The notes beneath the pieces were generated by a model that saw nothing but the letters and a program-made list of their open reading frames with translations, made no database searches and was not told where the DNA came from. Of a DNA stretch of 33,253 bases, positions 26,335 through 32,984 are shown piece after piece (position 1 is the first letter of the stretch; each line of letters opens with the position of its first letter). The DNA is taken from positions 1-33,253 of the forward strand of contig JAAVAE010000052.1 of assembly GCA_014804245.1 (NCBI GenBank). Reading direction: 5' to 3'. The translations under genes were made by a program, and so were the position numbers. This DNA is from Lachnospiraceae bacterium (lineage in GTDB: Bacteria > Bacillota > Clostridia > Lachnospirales > Lachnospiraceae).

Positions 26335-26992
26335 TTTCCCTTATCCTTTCAAATTCTATTACCCATACCCATGGATTTGCATACCAGCCGTACTTTTCGT
26401 ACTTTTCTTTATCTTTTACCGTTGCATCCCATATATGAATAAAATCATGCTTGTCCTTTGCTCCCTCTGATATATAGTTCCTATCATCTATGGTTTCCAT
26501 ATCCTGTAACCGCTCTACCCTGACATCTGTTACTTTTAAAAAGATGCGGCTCTCTTGCTTTGTTAACCAATATGGAGATATTTTTTTATTTTCCGGGAAC
26601 TTACTTAGTCTCTCATATTCATCTGGAGTTACTTTAAATTCAACGAGGGAATCATCTGCCGGGAAGTATATCTTTACTCTCTTGTCAAAATTCTTCATGC
26701 TCTGGATAATTCCACTTTCTCGGACATACAGAATATCGCCTTTATGAAAAGGGGCTTCTCTTTCCGTAAAGCTCTCTAACGTAAAGTATTGGATGCTTCT
26801 GATCACTCTGCCCCTATCTTTGCGGACTTTATATGGGAAGAAGCATACCTTATGTTCTGACTCCGGGCTTAGTGTAATTGCTCCTTTGACTGCCCTTCTC
26901 GTGGCGGTCTTCCTGTCATCCAATATCGCCCTGACCATATCTGTATTGAAAAGAATAGGTTTTGCTATTCGTAATAACTCTGATTTTGTCAT
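26321..26992 (-). CDS. phage protein with ASCH/PUA-like pattern
   Basis: The 223-residue protein has an N-terminal KPILFNTDMVRAILDDRKTATRR motif, a central GDILYVRE beta-segment, ESRIFLKVTDVRVERLQDM, and a C-terminal NPWVWVIEFER strand. The order resembles ASCH/PUA-like folds, often RNA or modified-nucleotide binding; similar proteins are found in many Firmicute phages. The ATG at 26992 has GGAGG 5 nt before it; a GTG 27 nt upstream overlaps the preceding gene and is less likely. Confidence 0.7.
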   Translation of the reverse strand: MTKSELLRIAKPILFNTDMVRAILDDRKTATRRAVKGAITLSPESEHKVCFFPYKVRKDRGRVIRSIQYFTLESFTEREAPFHKGDILYVRESGIIQSMKNFDKRVKIYFPADDSLVEFKVTPDEYERLSKFPENKKISPYWLTKQESRIFLKVTDVRVERLQDMETIDDRNYISEGAKDKHDFIHIWDATVKDKEKYEKYGWYANPWVWVIEFERIRENGRD

Positions 26993-27009
26993 ATGCTCCT
27001 CCGTCTCCT

Positions 27010-27420
27010 TTATCCGCACAGTGAATTGGCAATTCCATGTTCGTCAAGCCATTTCTTATCATACCTGTGCATATACAAATCATAATTCCATATTGCTTGC
27101 TTCTGCTCCTTCGTCGCATTTTCTCCGACTTCAACCAGCAGGTATTCACCTTCTGTCACTTCCCCATCCTCACACAATCCGTCCCAGTCTATTTCATCCT
27201 TGATTGCGTCCGGATGCTCCCTGTCAGTCAAATCCTCCTGCTCTGCTTCGATTCCCAACGGGCAGGAATGGCAATAGCAACACCCTCTTTCTTCTTCGCC
27301 CCATATCCGCGTCTCGCTCTGATCAGGATGATTACATCCATATCCGTTATTTACATCCCAATCAGAATTGAAGAATGGACACTGATATGCAAAATCTTCA
27401 AACAGTACTACTTTTCTCAC
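27010..27420 (-). CDS. Cys-rich phage protein, GTG start
   Basis: The 136-residue acidic protein has six cysteines in its first 55 residues (C14, C29, C47, C48, C50, C53), including GCCYCHSCPLG, so a zinc-binding fold is likely. The rest is helical with no known domain. The start is GTG, which overlaps the stop of the upstream gene (GTGA), with AAAGGAG 5 nt before it. Confidence 0.65.
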   Translation of the reverse strand: MRKVVLFEDFAYQCPFFNSDWDVNNGYGCNHPDQSETRIWGEEERGCCYCHSCPLGIEAEQEDLTDREHPDAIKDEIDWDGLCEDGEVTEGEYLLVEVGENATKEQKQAIWNYDLYMHRYDKKWLDEHGIANSLCG

Positions 27421-27941
27421 ACCTGCTCCTTTCTGAAATCTACAATTTCCATCTTTACTATCATGTTGTTGAAATCTTCGGCATATCCGTCAACGTCCAG
27501 TGTGTTCCCCTTCGGATCCGTTAGTGTAGCAGAAAAATATTCCCAGTCTTCATCGTATTTCAGATTACAGTCATTTTCCGAACTGCCATCTTCATATTCG
27601 AAATTGAAATCCAGCAATTCTAAACCTTTACAATCACTAGAAATCTTTTGTGTGATATGCCCTACATATTCTCGCTGTTGTAATGTAATCTCAACTGTGT
27701 GAATACCTGTAGATTCCTCAAACATATCATTGTCATAGTTTTTCATTCCTTCATCCTCCTTCATTGGTACCAGCGGACACCAACTTTGCCTTGCATTATG
27801 TATGTTTTCGAGAGTCATGCTCTGAAATCCATCAGCATAATTGGTTAATGCACAGCTTGGATTTTTATAGTTTTTATTATTACAGTAATGACAGTCGTTA
27901 CAGCATTTCGGCATGTCCATTATTAATATTGCTTTACTCAT
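27417..27941 (-). CDS. Cys-rich domain fused to DUF5406, with internal start
   Basis: The 174-residue protein has two parts. Residues 1-65 are a Cys-rich phage module (C13, C14, C17, C20, C30, C55, ending WCPLVP). Residues 66-174 start MKNYDNDMFEE and match DUF5406, including CKGLELLDFNFEYED and NDCNL. Before Met66 (27746) is AAGGAGG at 8 nt, so the second part can also be made alone, from 27746 to 27417. In other phages the two modules usually appear as separate genes; here they share one frame. The gene starts by ATGA overlap with the frameshifted DUF551 gene. Confidence 0.72.
   Translation of the reverse strand: MSKAILIMDMPKCCNDCHYCNNKNYKNPSCALTNYADGFQSMTLENIHNARQSWCPLVPMKEDEGMKNYDNDMFEESTGIHTVEITLQQREYVGHITQKISSDCKGLELLDFNFEYEDGSSENDCNLKYDEDWEYFSATLTDPKGNTLDVDGYAEDFNNMIVKMEIVDFRKEQV
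27746..27761 (-). promoter_or_regulatory. internal ribosome binding site and start for DUF5406 module
   Basis: AAGGAGG (27761-27755) is followed after 8 nt by ATG (27746-27744), in frame with the 174-aa gene. It is as strong as any start site in the region and would give a separate 109-residue protein. Confidence 0.6.
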
Positions 27942-28236
27942 GTTTTTGCCCTCCCTACCGTCTCAATATATGGTTCCGGTAATGGCTGCCATGCGACAAT
28001 TTCATGATAATGATTATTTAATGGAAATGTTTTTCCTTTGAAGTATGCAACAAACGGTCTTTGCTCTTTTGCAAATACCAACCTTTTTCCTCTGGAAGTC
28101 TCTCGCTACACGGAATCCACTTGTTGACTTTTGGAGCAGATTCTAACAGACTTATTACACTTTCAGAAGTCCATTTGATTTGCTTTTCCTTACTCCATTC
28201 CTTTATATCATCAATAATTTTCTTTTCATCAATCAT
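27938..28236 (-). pseudogene. DUF551 phage gene broken by a one-base frameshift
   Basis: The first frame (28236 downwards) gives 72 residues with the DUF551 signature KWIPCSERLPEEKGWYL and then goes off-family. At about 28072-28078 the other frame continues FAKEQRPFVAYFKGK and then NHYHEIVAWQPLPEPY, the usual DUF551 ending, and stops in TGA at 27938 in an ATGA overlap with the next gene. Restoring one T in a TTT run would give one intact 99-residue gene. It is either a recent mutation or a sequencing error. Confidence 0.8.
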
Positions 28237-28336
28237 TCCGCACCTCGCTACTGCGTATTTTATATTTGTTCATGTCTCGACCTTGCGAGATTCTAGAGTA
28301 AAAAAATTTCCCTTATTCTTTACAAAATTCAATTTT
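28237..28336. other. 100-nt gap with small stem-loop
   Basis: Between the DUF551 and Rha-like genes. A short hairpin TCTCG/CGAGA lies at about 28276-28292. GAGGTG near 28245 serves the DUF551 gene. No further gene is supported. Confidence 0.4.
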
Positions 28337-29107
28337 TTATATTGCAACCGCTAATTGCTTATTTAACAGGGCATCGAACAGCTTAAATCCATAGATGAAC
28401 CCCTGCATTTCCGCCTCGATTGCTACTTCATAAAGGGCCGCTTCCAGTTTATTGCTCTCCTGTGCTTTCAGCTGCGTTGACTTCATAACCTCGTAAAATT
28501 TCTGGTACTTTTCTGTCAACTCCGTTATCTCCCTTCCTTCTACTGCCGGACCTGTAATAAACTGATTGAACATATTGCAGTATTCCTCATACTCACTTTT
28601 CGGTTTTCCCTCCAAAAGGAATCCGCTACCTATTGCTATTCCCGCACTCGTTTTTCTTTCCGGATGGAATCGTTCTGTAATAGCCTGGTCAAACCGTGTG
28701 ATGCCATCCATGACGCTTTTTATTCCTGATCCATATTCCGCTATAAGGTTTCTATATTCCTTACAAGCATTTTCGGTCAGTTCATACATTGGATATGATT
28801 TTCTGTTTCTATGAGAACATACAAACGATGTAAGAATAAACCCGTATTCCCGTCCTTCCTTCTGTGTCTCACACAAAAACTTTGCAATCTGTTTTACCAC
28901 TGTTGTATGCGGTCTTCCCAGAATATCAGCTATTTCCCGGCTTGTCATAGTTGCAGAAGGCTTTTCCTGTTTCTTTTCAGGCACCTTTTCTGGTGCTCTT
29001 AAAACTATTTCTACAATATCATTCGCGGAAACACTTCCGGTTATATTTTTTATGCAAGCAGCAATCTTTTCTGCGTCGTCATGCTCGATATTCAATCTTA
29101 CACTCAT
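28337..29107 (-). CDS. Rha-like phage regulatory protein
   Basis: The 256-residue protein has at about residues 52-120 the Rha pattern MTSREIADILGRPHTTVVKQIAKFL, then FVCSHRNRKSYPMYELTENACKEY. Rha-type proteins act in phage development and can antagonise host or phage repressors. The N-terminal 50 residues look like a ribbon-helix-helix-like oligomerisation region, and the C-terminus is helical. AAAGGAG lies upstream. It is the second gene of the leftward early block. Confidence 0.8.
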   Translation of the reverse strand: MSVRLNIEHDDAEKIAACIKNITGSVSANDIVEIVLRAPEKVPEKKQEKPSATMTSREIADILGRPHTTVVKQIAKFLCETQKEGREYGFILTSFVCSHRNRKSYPMYELTENACKEYRNLIAEYGSGIKSVMDGITRFDQAITERFHPERKTSAGIAIGSGFLLEGKPKSEYEEYCNMFNQFITGPAVEGREITELTEKYQKFYEVMKSTQLKAQESNKLEAALYEVAIEAEMQGFIYGFKLFDALLNKQLAVAI

Positions 29108-29140
29108 GTGGTTCTCTCCTTTCTGGGTAATTTCAGTTTT

Positions 29141-29362
29141 TTAAACTGCATATACTTCTCTACTTCCGATTTCTGTATCAGAGAATCTTTTTCCAAATCC
29201 GGTTACTGTACATTCCAGATAACCATTTGCCTTTGCAAAATCATTAGCGAAATCTGGGAATCTATCATATTTCTTCTCAACTTCTTCTACATTTACGAAT
29301 GCTCTAACGTTCTTGAATTCTCCGTTTTCTGTTTTGGCTATCATACAAATATTTCTATACAT
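29141..29362 (-). CDS. small phage early protein of unknown function
   Basis: The 73-residue protein starts MYRNICMIAKTENGEFKN and has an alternating beta/alpha pattern with RAFVNVEEVEKKYDRF and LECTVTGFGKRF. No known family is recognised. As the first gene after the leftward promoter it is placed where Cro or antirepressors are often found, but it has no HTH. AAAGGA precedes the ATG. Confidence 0.65.
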   Translation of the reverse strand: MYRNICMIAKTENGEFKNVRAFVNVEEVEKKYDRFPDFANDFAKANGYLECTVTGFGKRFSDTEIGSREVYAV

Positions 29363-29507
29363 TGACTTTTCCTTTCTTGCAAGCCCTGGGTGGCATTAAG
29401 TTTATCTCTAGGCTTTTACCATCGCTTTCAGTTTCTTATCCGGTCCCAGTGTTATGTGAAATTCTTAGTTTCCCTTTCGGTACTTTTGTCTATCTTCGCT
29501 CGCTTGT

Positions 29508-29620
29508 AACTTTTTTGTGTTATTTATTATTCATCTTAATATAATAATAACACATTTGATTATATATGTCAAGAAAATTATAACGTTTTTGTGTTGTTTT
29601 TAACAGTTTTGTGTTTATTC
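29508..29620. repeat. operator-like direct and inverted repeats
   Basis: Three AAC-(N)-TTTTGTGTT boxes (29508, 29582, 29602) and one inverted TGTGTTATT half-site near 29546-29554. Boxes two and three are 20 nt apart, about two helical turns, between the two promoters. Likely binding sites for the XRE-type protein encoded at 29705. Confidence 0.6.
29544..29572 (-). promoter_or_regulatory. leftward phage promoter
   Basis: Minus-strand TTGACA (29572-29567), 17-nt spacer, TATTAT (29549-29544): close to sigma-A consensus. It reads towards the 29362-24510 block and leaves a leader of about 175 nt. Confidence 0.75.
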
Positions 29621-29630
29621 TAATTTGCCA

Positions 29631-29660
29631 TTGACGGTCCATAATCATTTAGGTTATACT
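29631..29660 (+). promoter_or_regulatory. rightward promoter of the repressor operon
   Basis: TTGACG (29631-29636), 18-nt spacer, TATACT (29655-29660), followed by CGGAGG ahead of the ATG at 29705. Confidence 0.65.
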
Positions 29661-29704
29661 ATAATCAAAATCTGTATGAAACGCTCAAAACGGAGGTAAA
29701 TACT

Positions 29705-29968
29705 ATGTCAGTAGCAAACAAAATGAGAGCAATCCTTAATCTCACAAATCACAAAATCCCAGACCTTGCCGAATGCCTCAATATGTCCAATCAGGGTGTC
29801 CGAAACAAATTTTCTCGTGACAGCTTTTCCGTGGCAGATTTAATAAAAATCTGTGATGTGCTGAATTGCGAACTGTCAATCAAAACCAGAGACGGACAAA
29901 TTGTTTATCTATGTATGGACGATTTGAAACAGGAGCCGAACAATAACGCTAATCAGGAGGAAAACTAA
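29705..29968 (+). CDS. XRE-family phage repressor-like protein
   Basis: The 87-residue protein is a compact helix-turn-helix domain: IPDLAECLNMSNQGVRNKF as the HTH and SVADLIKICDVLNCELSI as the following helices. It has no C-terminal protease or dimerisation domain, so it is a minimal repressor. Its start follows CGGAGG. Position beside divergent promoters and repeated boxes fits a lysogeny repressor. It is followed 2 nt later by the PH-SHOCT gene. Confidence 0.8.
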   Translation: MSVANKMRAILNLTNHKIPDLAECLNMSNQGVRNKFSRDSFSVADLIKICDVLNCELSIKTRDGQIVYLCMDDLKQEPNNNANQEEN

Positions 29969-29970
29969 CC

Positions 29971-30432
29971 ATGCAGGAAACAATCATATTACAAAGCTTA
30001 TGTAACCGTATCAAGGGAGCTTTCGTAGAAAACGGTCACGCTATGCTGACAAACCAAAGGTTCATTTATTCAAAACACTCCTTTGCTAAAATTGCGGCGA
30101 TGGGCGTTCTTGTAAATCTTACGAAAGGCGATTTTGACTTTGATATTCCCATATCTGACATTACGGACATTGAGGAAACCAAAAGGCTCATGAGCAAGGT
30201 ACTAGTAATTCGGACAAAGGATGATGAATACAAGTTTTTCTTTACCAAGCTGGAGGAATGGAAGATTGCATTTTCTAATGTCCGCGAGCAGGTTGGTACA
30301 GATAACGCGACTCAGCCGGTGCAGGTGCAGTCGGTAGCTGATGAATTGCTGAAATTCAAATCCTTACTGGATGCCGGAGCCATTACTGAGGATGAATATA
30401 ACGTACAGAAGGCAAAATTGCTGAATCAGTAG
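29971..30432 (+). CDS. PH-like (GRAM/bPH) domain protein with C-terminal SHOCT domain
   Basis: The 153-residue protein has an N-terminal bacterial PH/GRAM-like fold (about 1-105: GHAMLTNQRFIYSKHS, DIPISDITDIEE, VLVIRTKDDEYKFFF) and a SHOCT helix pair (about 120-153: LLKFKSLLDAGAITEDEY). Such proteins may bind lipid or act as small oligomerising modules. It is encoded as the second gene of the repressor transcript, so it is probably expressed in lysogeny, and it might modulate the repressor or protect the host. A terminator follows. Confidence 0.8.
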   Translation: MQETIILQSLCNRIKGAFVENGHAMLTNQRFIYSKHSFAKIAAMGVLVNLTKGDFDFDIPISDITDIEETKRLMSKVLVIRTKDDEYKFFFTKLEEWKIAFSNVREQVGTDNATQPVQVQSVADELLKFKSLLDAGAITEDEYNVQKAKLLNQ

Positions 30433-30498
30433 CCTGTGCAGGGAGCTGCCCCGGCTTCCTTTCACTGTAGATGGCCAGTCATAATCAAACCTTACCTA

Positions 30499-30535
30499 TC
30501 CCGAAGGGGTACTCGCCCTTTCGGGACTTTATTTT
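30499..30535 (+). terminator. terminator of the repressor operon
   Basis: TCCCGAAGGGG and CCCTTTCGGGA form an 11-bp stem (one G-U) with a loop TACTCG, followed by CTTTATTTT. It sits between the converging repressor operon and the YopX gene. Confidence 0.85.
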
Positions 30536-30553
30536 CCTGCTCTTGGAATTCAT

Positions 30554-30961
30554 TCATTGCAGCAGTTCGGGATTGTCGAAAATGTTGCCAATAACCTCAA
30601 TTTTATCCTTCCACGGAAATGTTGCAGAATAATTTTGCACATCCGTCCAGTGAATTAAAAATGCTGTATTTTCTGCATCATATTCAACAAATCCAACAGA
30701 CGGTTCTTTTGTATTATGCAAATCTGTTCGTCTGACAATATCCTCCTCAAAAATCTTCCTGCCGTTCTTGTCAGTCATGCCTGTGTACTGGCAGATGGTT
30801 TTGGGGTCTACCGAATAAGGCTGACTACTTTTCTCTTCCTCATTGATTGTAAAAATCATGTGGTTTTCTTCTGCTTCTCCATTACTGTAGAATTTTACAT
30901 AAAAACCCTCAATCCATTTCCCATCTTTAATTCGTTTTCCACTGCAAATAATCTCTCTCAT
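30554..30961 (-). CDS. YopX family phage protein
   Basis: The 135-residue protein has the YopX pattern: CSGKRIKDGKWIEGFYVKF, then ICQYTGMTDKNGRKIFEEDIV and the ending EVIGNIFDNPELL. YopX proteins occur widely in phages of Firmicutes and have no proven function. The ATG at 30961 has GGAGG 5 nt before it; a GTG 12 nt upstream is less likely. It is the last gene of the right-hand leftward block and converges with the repressor operon. Confidence 0.85.
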   Translation of the reverse strand: MREIICSGKRIKDGKWIEGFYVKFYSNGEAEENHMIFTINEEEKSSQPYSVDPKTICQYTGMTDKNGRKIFEEDIVRRTDLHNTKEPSVGFVEYDAENTAFLIHWTDVQNYSATFPWKDKIEVIGNIFDNPELLQ

Positions 30962-30983
30962 TTCCACCTCCACTAAAGTTTAA

Positions 30984-31292
30984 TCATGGTCTGTACCATA
31001 CCCTCATTTGCTTATATCCCAACTTTTCCAGACATTCCGGCTCAATTAAAATATCATCATATCCCCGAAATTCCTCCCATGTCATACCCTTACGATATTT
31101 AGGAAAATGATAGCATTTCTCCTTCAGATCTCTTTCAGAATAGAGTTCACATCCATCTATATCACTTGTATATCCACCGAAAGACCTTTCCTCCGCATCT
31201 TGTGTGCGGTGTCCCCAGAATAATAATGCTCCCGGCCACATACCTGCATGTTCATTGCAGACAATTACATATTTTCTTTCATCCTTTTTCAT
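30984..31292 (-). CDS. phage hypothetical protein
   Basis: The 102-residue protein starts KKDERKYVIVCNEHAGM after the Met, and continues with LLFWGHRTQD and ERSFGGYTSDIDGC. I know no domain name for this; similar sequences occur as small phage genes. It is soluble and rich in aromatic residues. GGAGGGAG lies upstream, and it is 11 nt from its upstream neighbour. Confidence 0.7.
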   Translation of the reverse strand: MKKDERKYVIVCNEHAGMWPGALLFWGHRTQDAEERSFGGYTSDIDGCELYSERDLKEKCYHFPKYRKGMTWEEFRGYDDILIEPECLEKLGYKQMRVWYRP

Positions 31293-31303
31293 GTCTCCCT
31301 CCG

Positions 31304-31537
31304 CTAAAGTTTAAATAAAGATTCCAATGTGTCAGCCGCATATGGCAGATTAAGATCTTTTTTGTAGCCCCTACATTTTACAGTTACGTCTAGATACTTT
31401 GGTGTGTAAATAAACATCATTTTCTGCTCCGTCGCAACTGTTTCCTTGATTTTACAGGTATTCCGATTTGCACAGGTTTTGCACCATGAGGCTTCTTTTG
31501 CCCTACCTCCAAAAATTTCCCCTGAAAAGTCACCCAT
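31304..31537 (-). CDS. small Cys-containing phage protein
   Basis: The 77-residue protein has a WCKTCANRNTCKI knuckle (C19, C22, C28) and a later CRGY (C55), giving four cysteines for a possible zinc site. No known family is recognised. Its ATG directly follows the TAG of the 33-aa gene. Confidence 0.65.
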   Translation of the reverse strand: MGDFSGEIFGGRAKEASWCKTCANRNTCKIKETVATEQKMMFIYTPKYLDVTVKCRGYKKDLNLPYAADTLESLFKL

Positions 31538-31639
31538 CTATGTATTACTCCTTCCTATGAACAGCCTTAAAAGTTCCTCCTGCCATTCCGGCTTATCTTC
31601 TCTGTTTTCTTCCTGTTTAACATCCTCATTCTTATTCAT
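31538..31639 (-). CDS. 33-residue acidic phage peptide
   Basis: Direct reading gives 33 codons (MNKNEDVKQEENREDK then PEWQEELLRLFIGRSNT). AAAGGA lies upstream within the end of the radical SAM gene, and the TAG directly abuts the ATG of the next gene. The fit between neighbours (6 nt and 0 nt) supports a real gene. The charged N-terminus and amphipathic ELLRLFIGR helix suggest a small protein-binding peptide, which is a guess. Confidence 0.6.
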   Translation of the reverse strand: MNKNEDVKQEENREDKPEWQEELLRLFIGRSNT

Positions 31640-31645
31640 TACTTA

Positions 31646-32563
31646 TCATCCTTTCAAATTCTTTCTTTCGCAATAATGCTCCCATATCTCTTTTCTATAT
31701 CTACCACTATATATATACCTTTGCTGGAATTCTAATTGCAGCTTGTTAGGGGAGATACCCAGCCTCTCGTTACGTTCCGCCTGTGCAAACAGGTTAATCC
31801 CTTTATATTCCTTTAATGCTTCCACACGTTCCGCTGCGTCCCGTATATCTGTCGTAACAAGCAAATAGATAAATACTCTGTATGGCTTAACACCATAGTT
31901 ACCCAAAAGTTCTATTGTCCTTTTTACTGGTTCAATCTGTGCCTTCTGATCGCACGAAAACCTTATGTAGCGTATCCACCGGAGTTGTGATAATATATGG
32001 GCTACTCTGTCATTTACAAGTCGTGCATCCATCCCTTGGTTAAGGTCTATTTGGTATCCGCTTCCAATCAAGCTTTCAAGCTGGGTAATTCCATATTCGC
32101 AGGCGAGAATATTATTATCCATCAGTACAAGTTTATCTGTGTCCTGCCTTACAAGTTTTTCCCATGTTCTGTAAGGTTGTATCTTTCCTTCTTTTTGAGG
32201 GACAACACACCACCTGCAGTTATTAGGACATCCCCTTGTTAGATATCCAATGGCAAAATCGCATTCCGGGTAAATAGAATAATCCGGAAATATATCATCA
32301 ATCTCTGTTGGCAGAGTCTGACTCATTGGTATATCCCTATAACCAGTACCACCCCGAATAGCATCTTCTGGCAGGTACGGATCAACAGGGGTAAAGTCAA
32401 ATACCTTGCTGCTATATACACGGTCATATTTGTACAAAGGATTCCACCACTCTATTGCATCACCCTGTGCTTTATGCCAAGCAGATATTTTCATCAGTGC
32501 ATAATTGGGGAAATGCTTATTTTTCAGGTATTCTCTTTCTGCATCGTGTAATCCTATTTTCAA
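31646..32563 (-). CDS. phage-encoded radical SAM protein
   Basis: The 305-residue protein has the radical SAM cluster motif CPNNCRWC with C112, C116 and C119, preceded by IGYLTRG. Its N-terminal 100 residues (IGLHDAE, FPNYALMKISAWHKAQGD, VYSSKVFDFTP) resemble the Rossmann-like front domain of B12-binding radical SAM enzymes but lack the DxHxxG cobalt motif. A downstream segment IDLNQGMDARLVND fits the TIM-barrel core. Reaction and substrate are unknown. The start is TTG, overlapping the stop of the upstream gene, with GAGGTGA before it. It lies four genes after an adenine methyltransferase and amid Cys-rich mini-proteins. Confidence 0.82.
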   Translation of the reverse strand: MKIGLHDAEREYLKNKHFPNYALMKISAWHKAQGDAIEWWNPLYKYDRVYSSKVFDFTPVDPYLPEDAIRGGTGYRDIPMSQTLPTEIDDIFPDYSIYPECDFAIGYLTRGCPNNCRWCVVPQKEGKIQPYRTWEKLVRQDTDKLVLMDNNILACEYGITQLESLIGSGYQIDLNQGMDARLVNDRVAHILSQLRWIRYIRFSCDQKAQIEPVKRTIELLGNYGVKPYRVFIYLLVTTDIRDAAERVEALKEYKGINLFAQAERNERLGISPNKLQLEFQQRYIYSGRYRKEIWEHYCERKNLKG

Positions 32564-32814
32564 CTAACTTCACCTCTATCAAACAAACTCATTTGCCCGT
32601 CACACTGCTTTTTCTTCGGAACCCTCGGCTTATACTTTGCATCTTCTGGATTATCGCTTCTGTTGAAGTAGAAAGCGTCAATCTCGCAGAAATCAAATAA
32701 TTTGCACGCATCCCTTATTGACGTTTTCTTAACCATCTTATTTGTTTCCTGACATACACCTTCGTCTTCATCCTGCGCAATGCAGTTTATGCAGTATCGG
32801 CAATAGTGCTTCAT
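32560..32814 (-). CDS. Cys-rich phage protein
   Basis: The 84-residue protein has a C5-C8-C11 triplet (YCRYCINC), C21, C37 and C43 and ends in a basic KPRVPKKKQ stretch with DGQMSLFD. The Cys pattern suggests a zinc or metal knuckle. The family is common in Firmicute phages but has no known function. It overlaps the radical SAM gene at the stop (TTGA) and the 57-aa gene at its start (ATGA). Confidence 0.7.
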   Translation of the reverse strand: MKHYCRYCINCIAQDEDEGVCQETNKMVKKTSIRDACKLFDFCEIDAFYFNRSDNPEDAKYKPRVPKKKQCDGQMSLFDRGEVS

Positions 32815-32984
32815 CCAACCACCCTCTCTACGTATGCCATATAGCCATCAGTAAATATCAAATAATTAAATCCGCATATATTCTTATATCCTGCCACCTC
32901 GCGCGGTGCTTCGTCATGGGAATCACCTACGAGCCTTACTTTGGCTCCTATGGGATATTGCTTTGCTATAAGTTCTCCATTCAT
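32811..32984 (-). CDS. 57-residue phage protein
   Basis: Translation of the gap gives 57 codons (MNGELIAKQYPIGAKVRLVG and then NICGFNYLIFTDGYMAYVERVVG). GGAGG lies before the ATG, which overlaps the methyltransferase stop (ATGA), and its own stop overlaps the next ATG. A beta-rich small protein is likely, perhaps SH3-like (GAKVRLVGD). The family is not recognised. Confidence 0.65.
   Translation of the reverse strand: MNGELIAKQYPIGAKVRLVGDSHDEAPREVAGYKNICGFNYLIFTDGYMAYVERVVG

Larger units (their letters stand above)
29363..29704. promoter_or_regulatory. divergent lysogeny-type control region with repeated operator boxes
   Basis: This is the only gap above 300 nt. It holds a leftward promoter (29572-29544), a rightward promoter (29631-29660), and repeated TTTTGTGTT boxes at 29508-29528, 29582-29604 and 29602-29620. 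An inverted repeat (about 29516-29530 against 29541-29554) overlaps the leftward -10. The part at 29363-29500 shows no clear element. Confidence 0.7.

Noticed and set aside
28250-28300. tRNA or small structured RNA near the TCTCG/CGAGA stem
   Set aside because: Only one short stem is present; there is no cloverleaf or conserved T-loop sequence.
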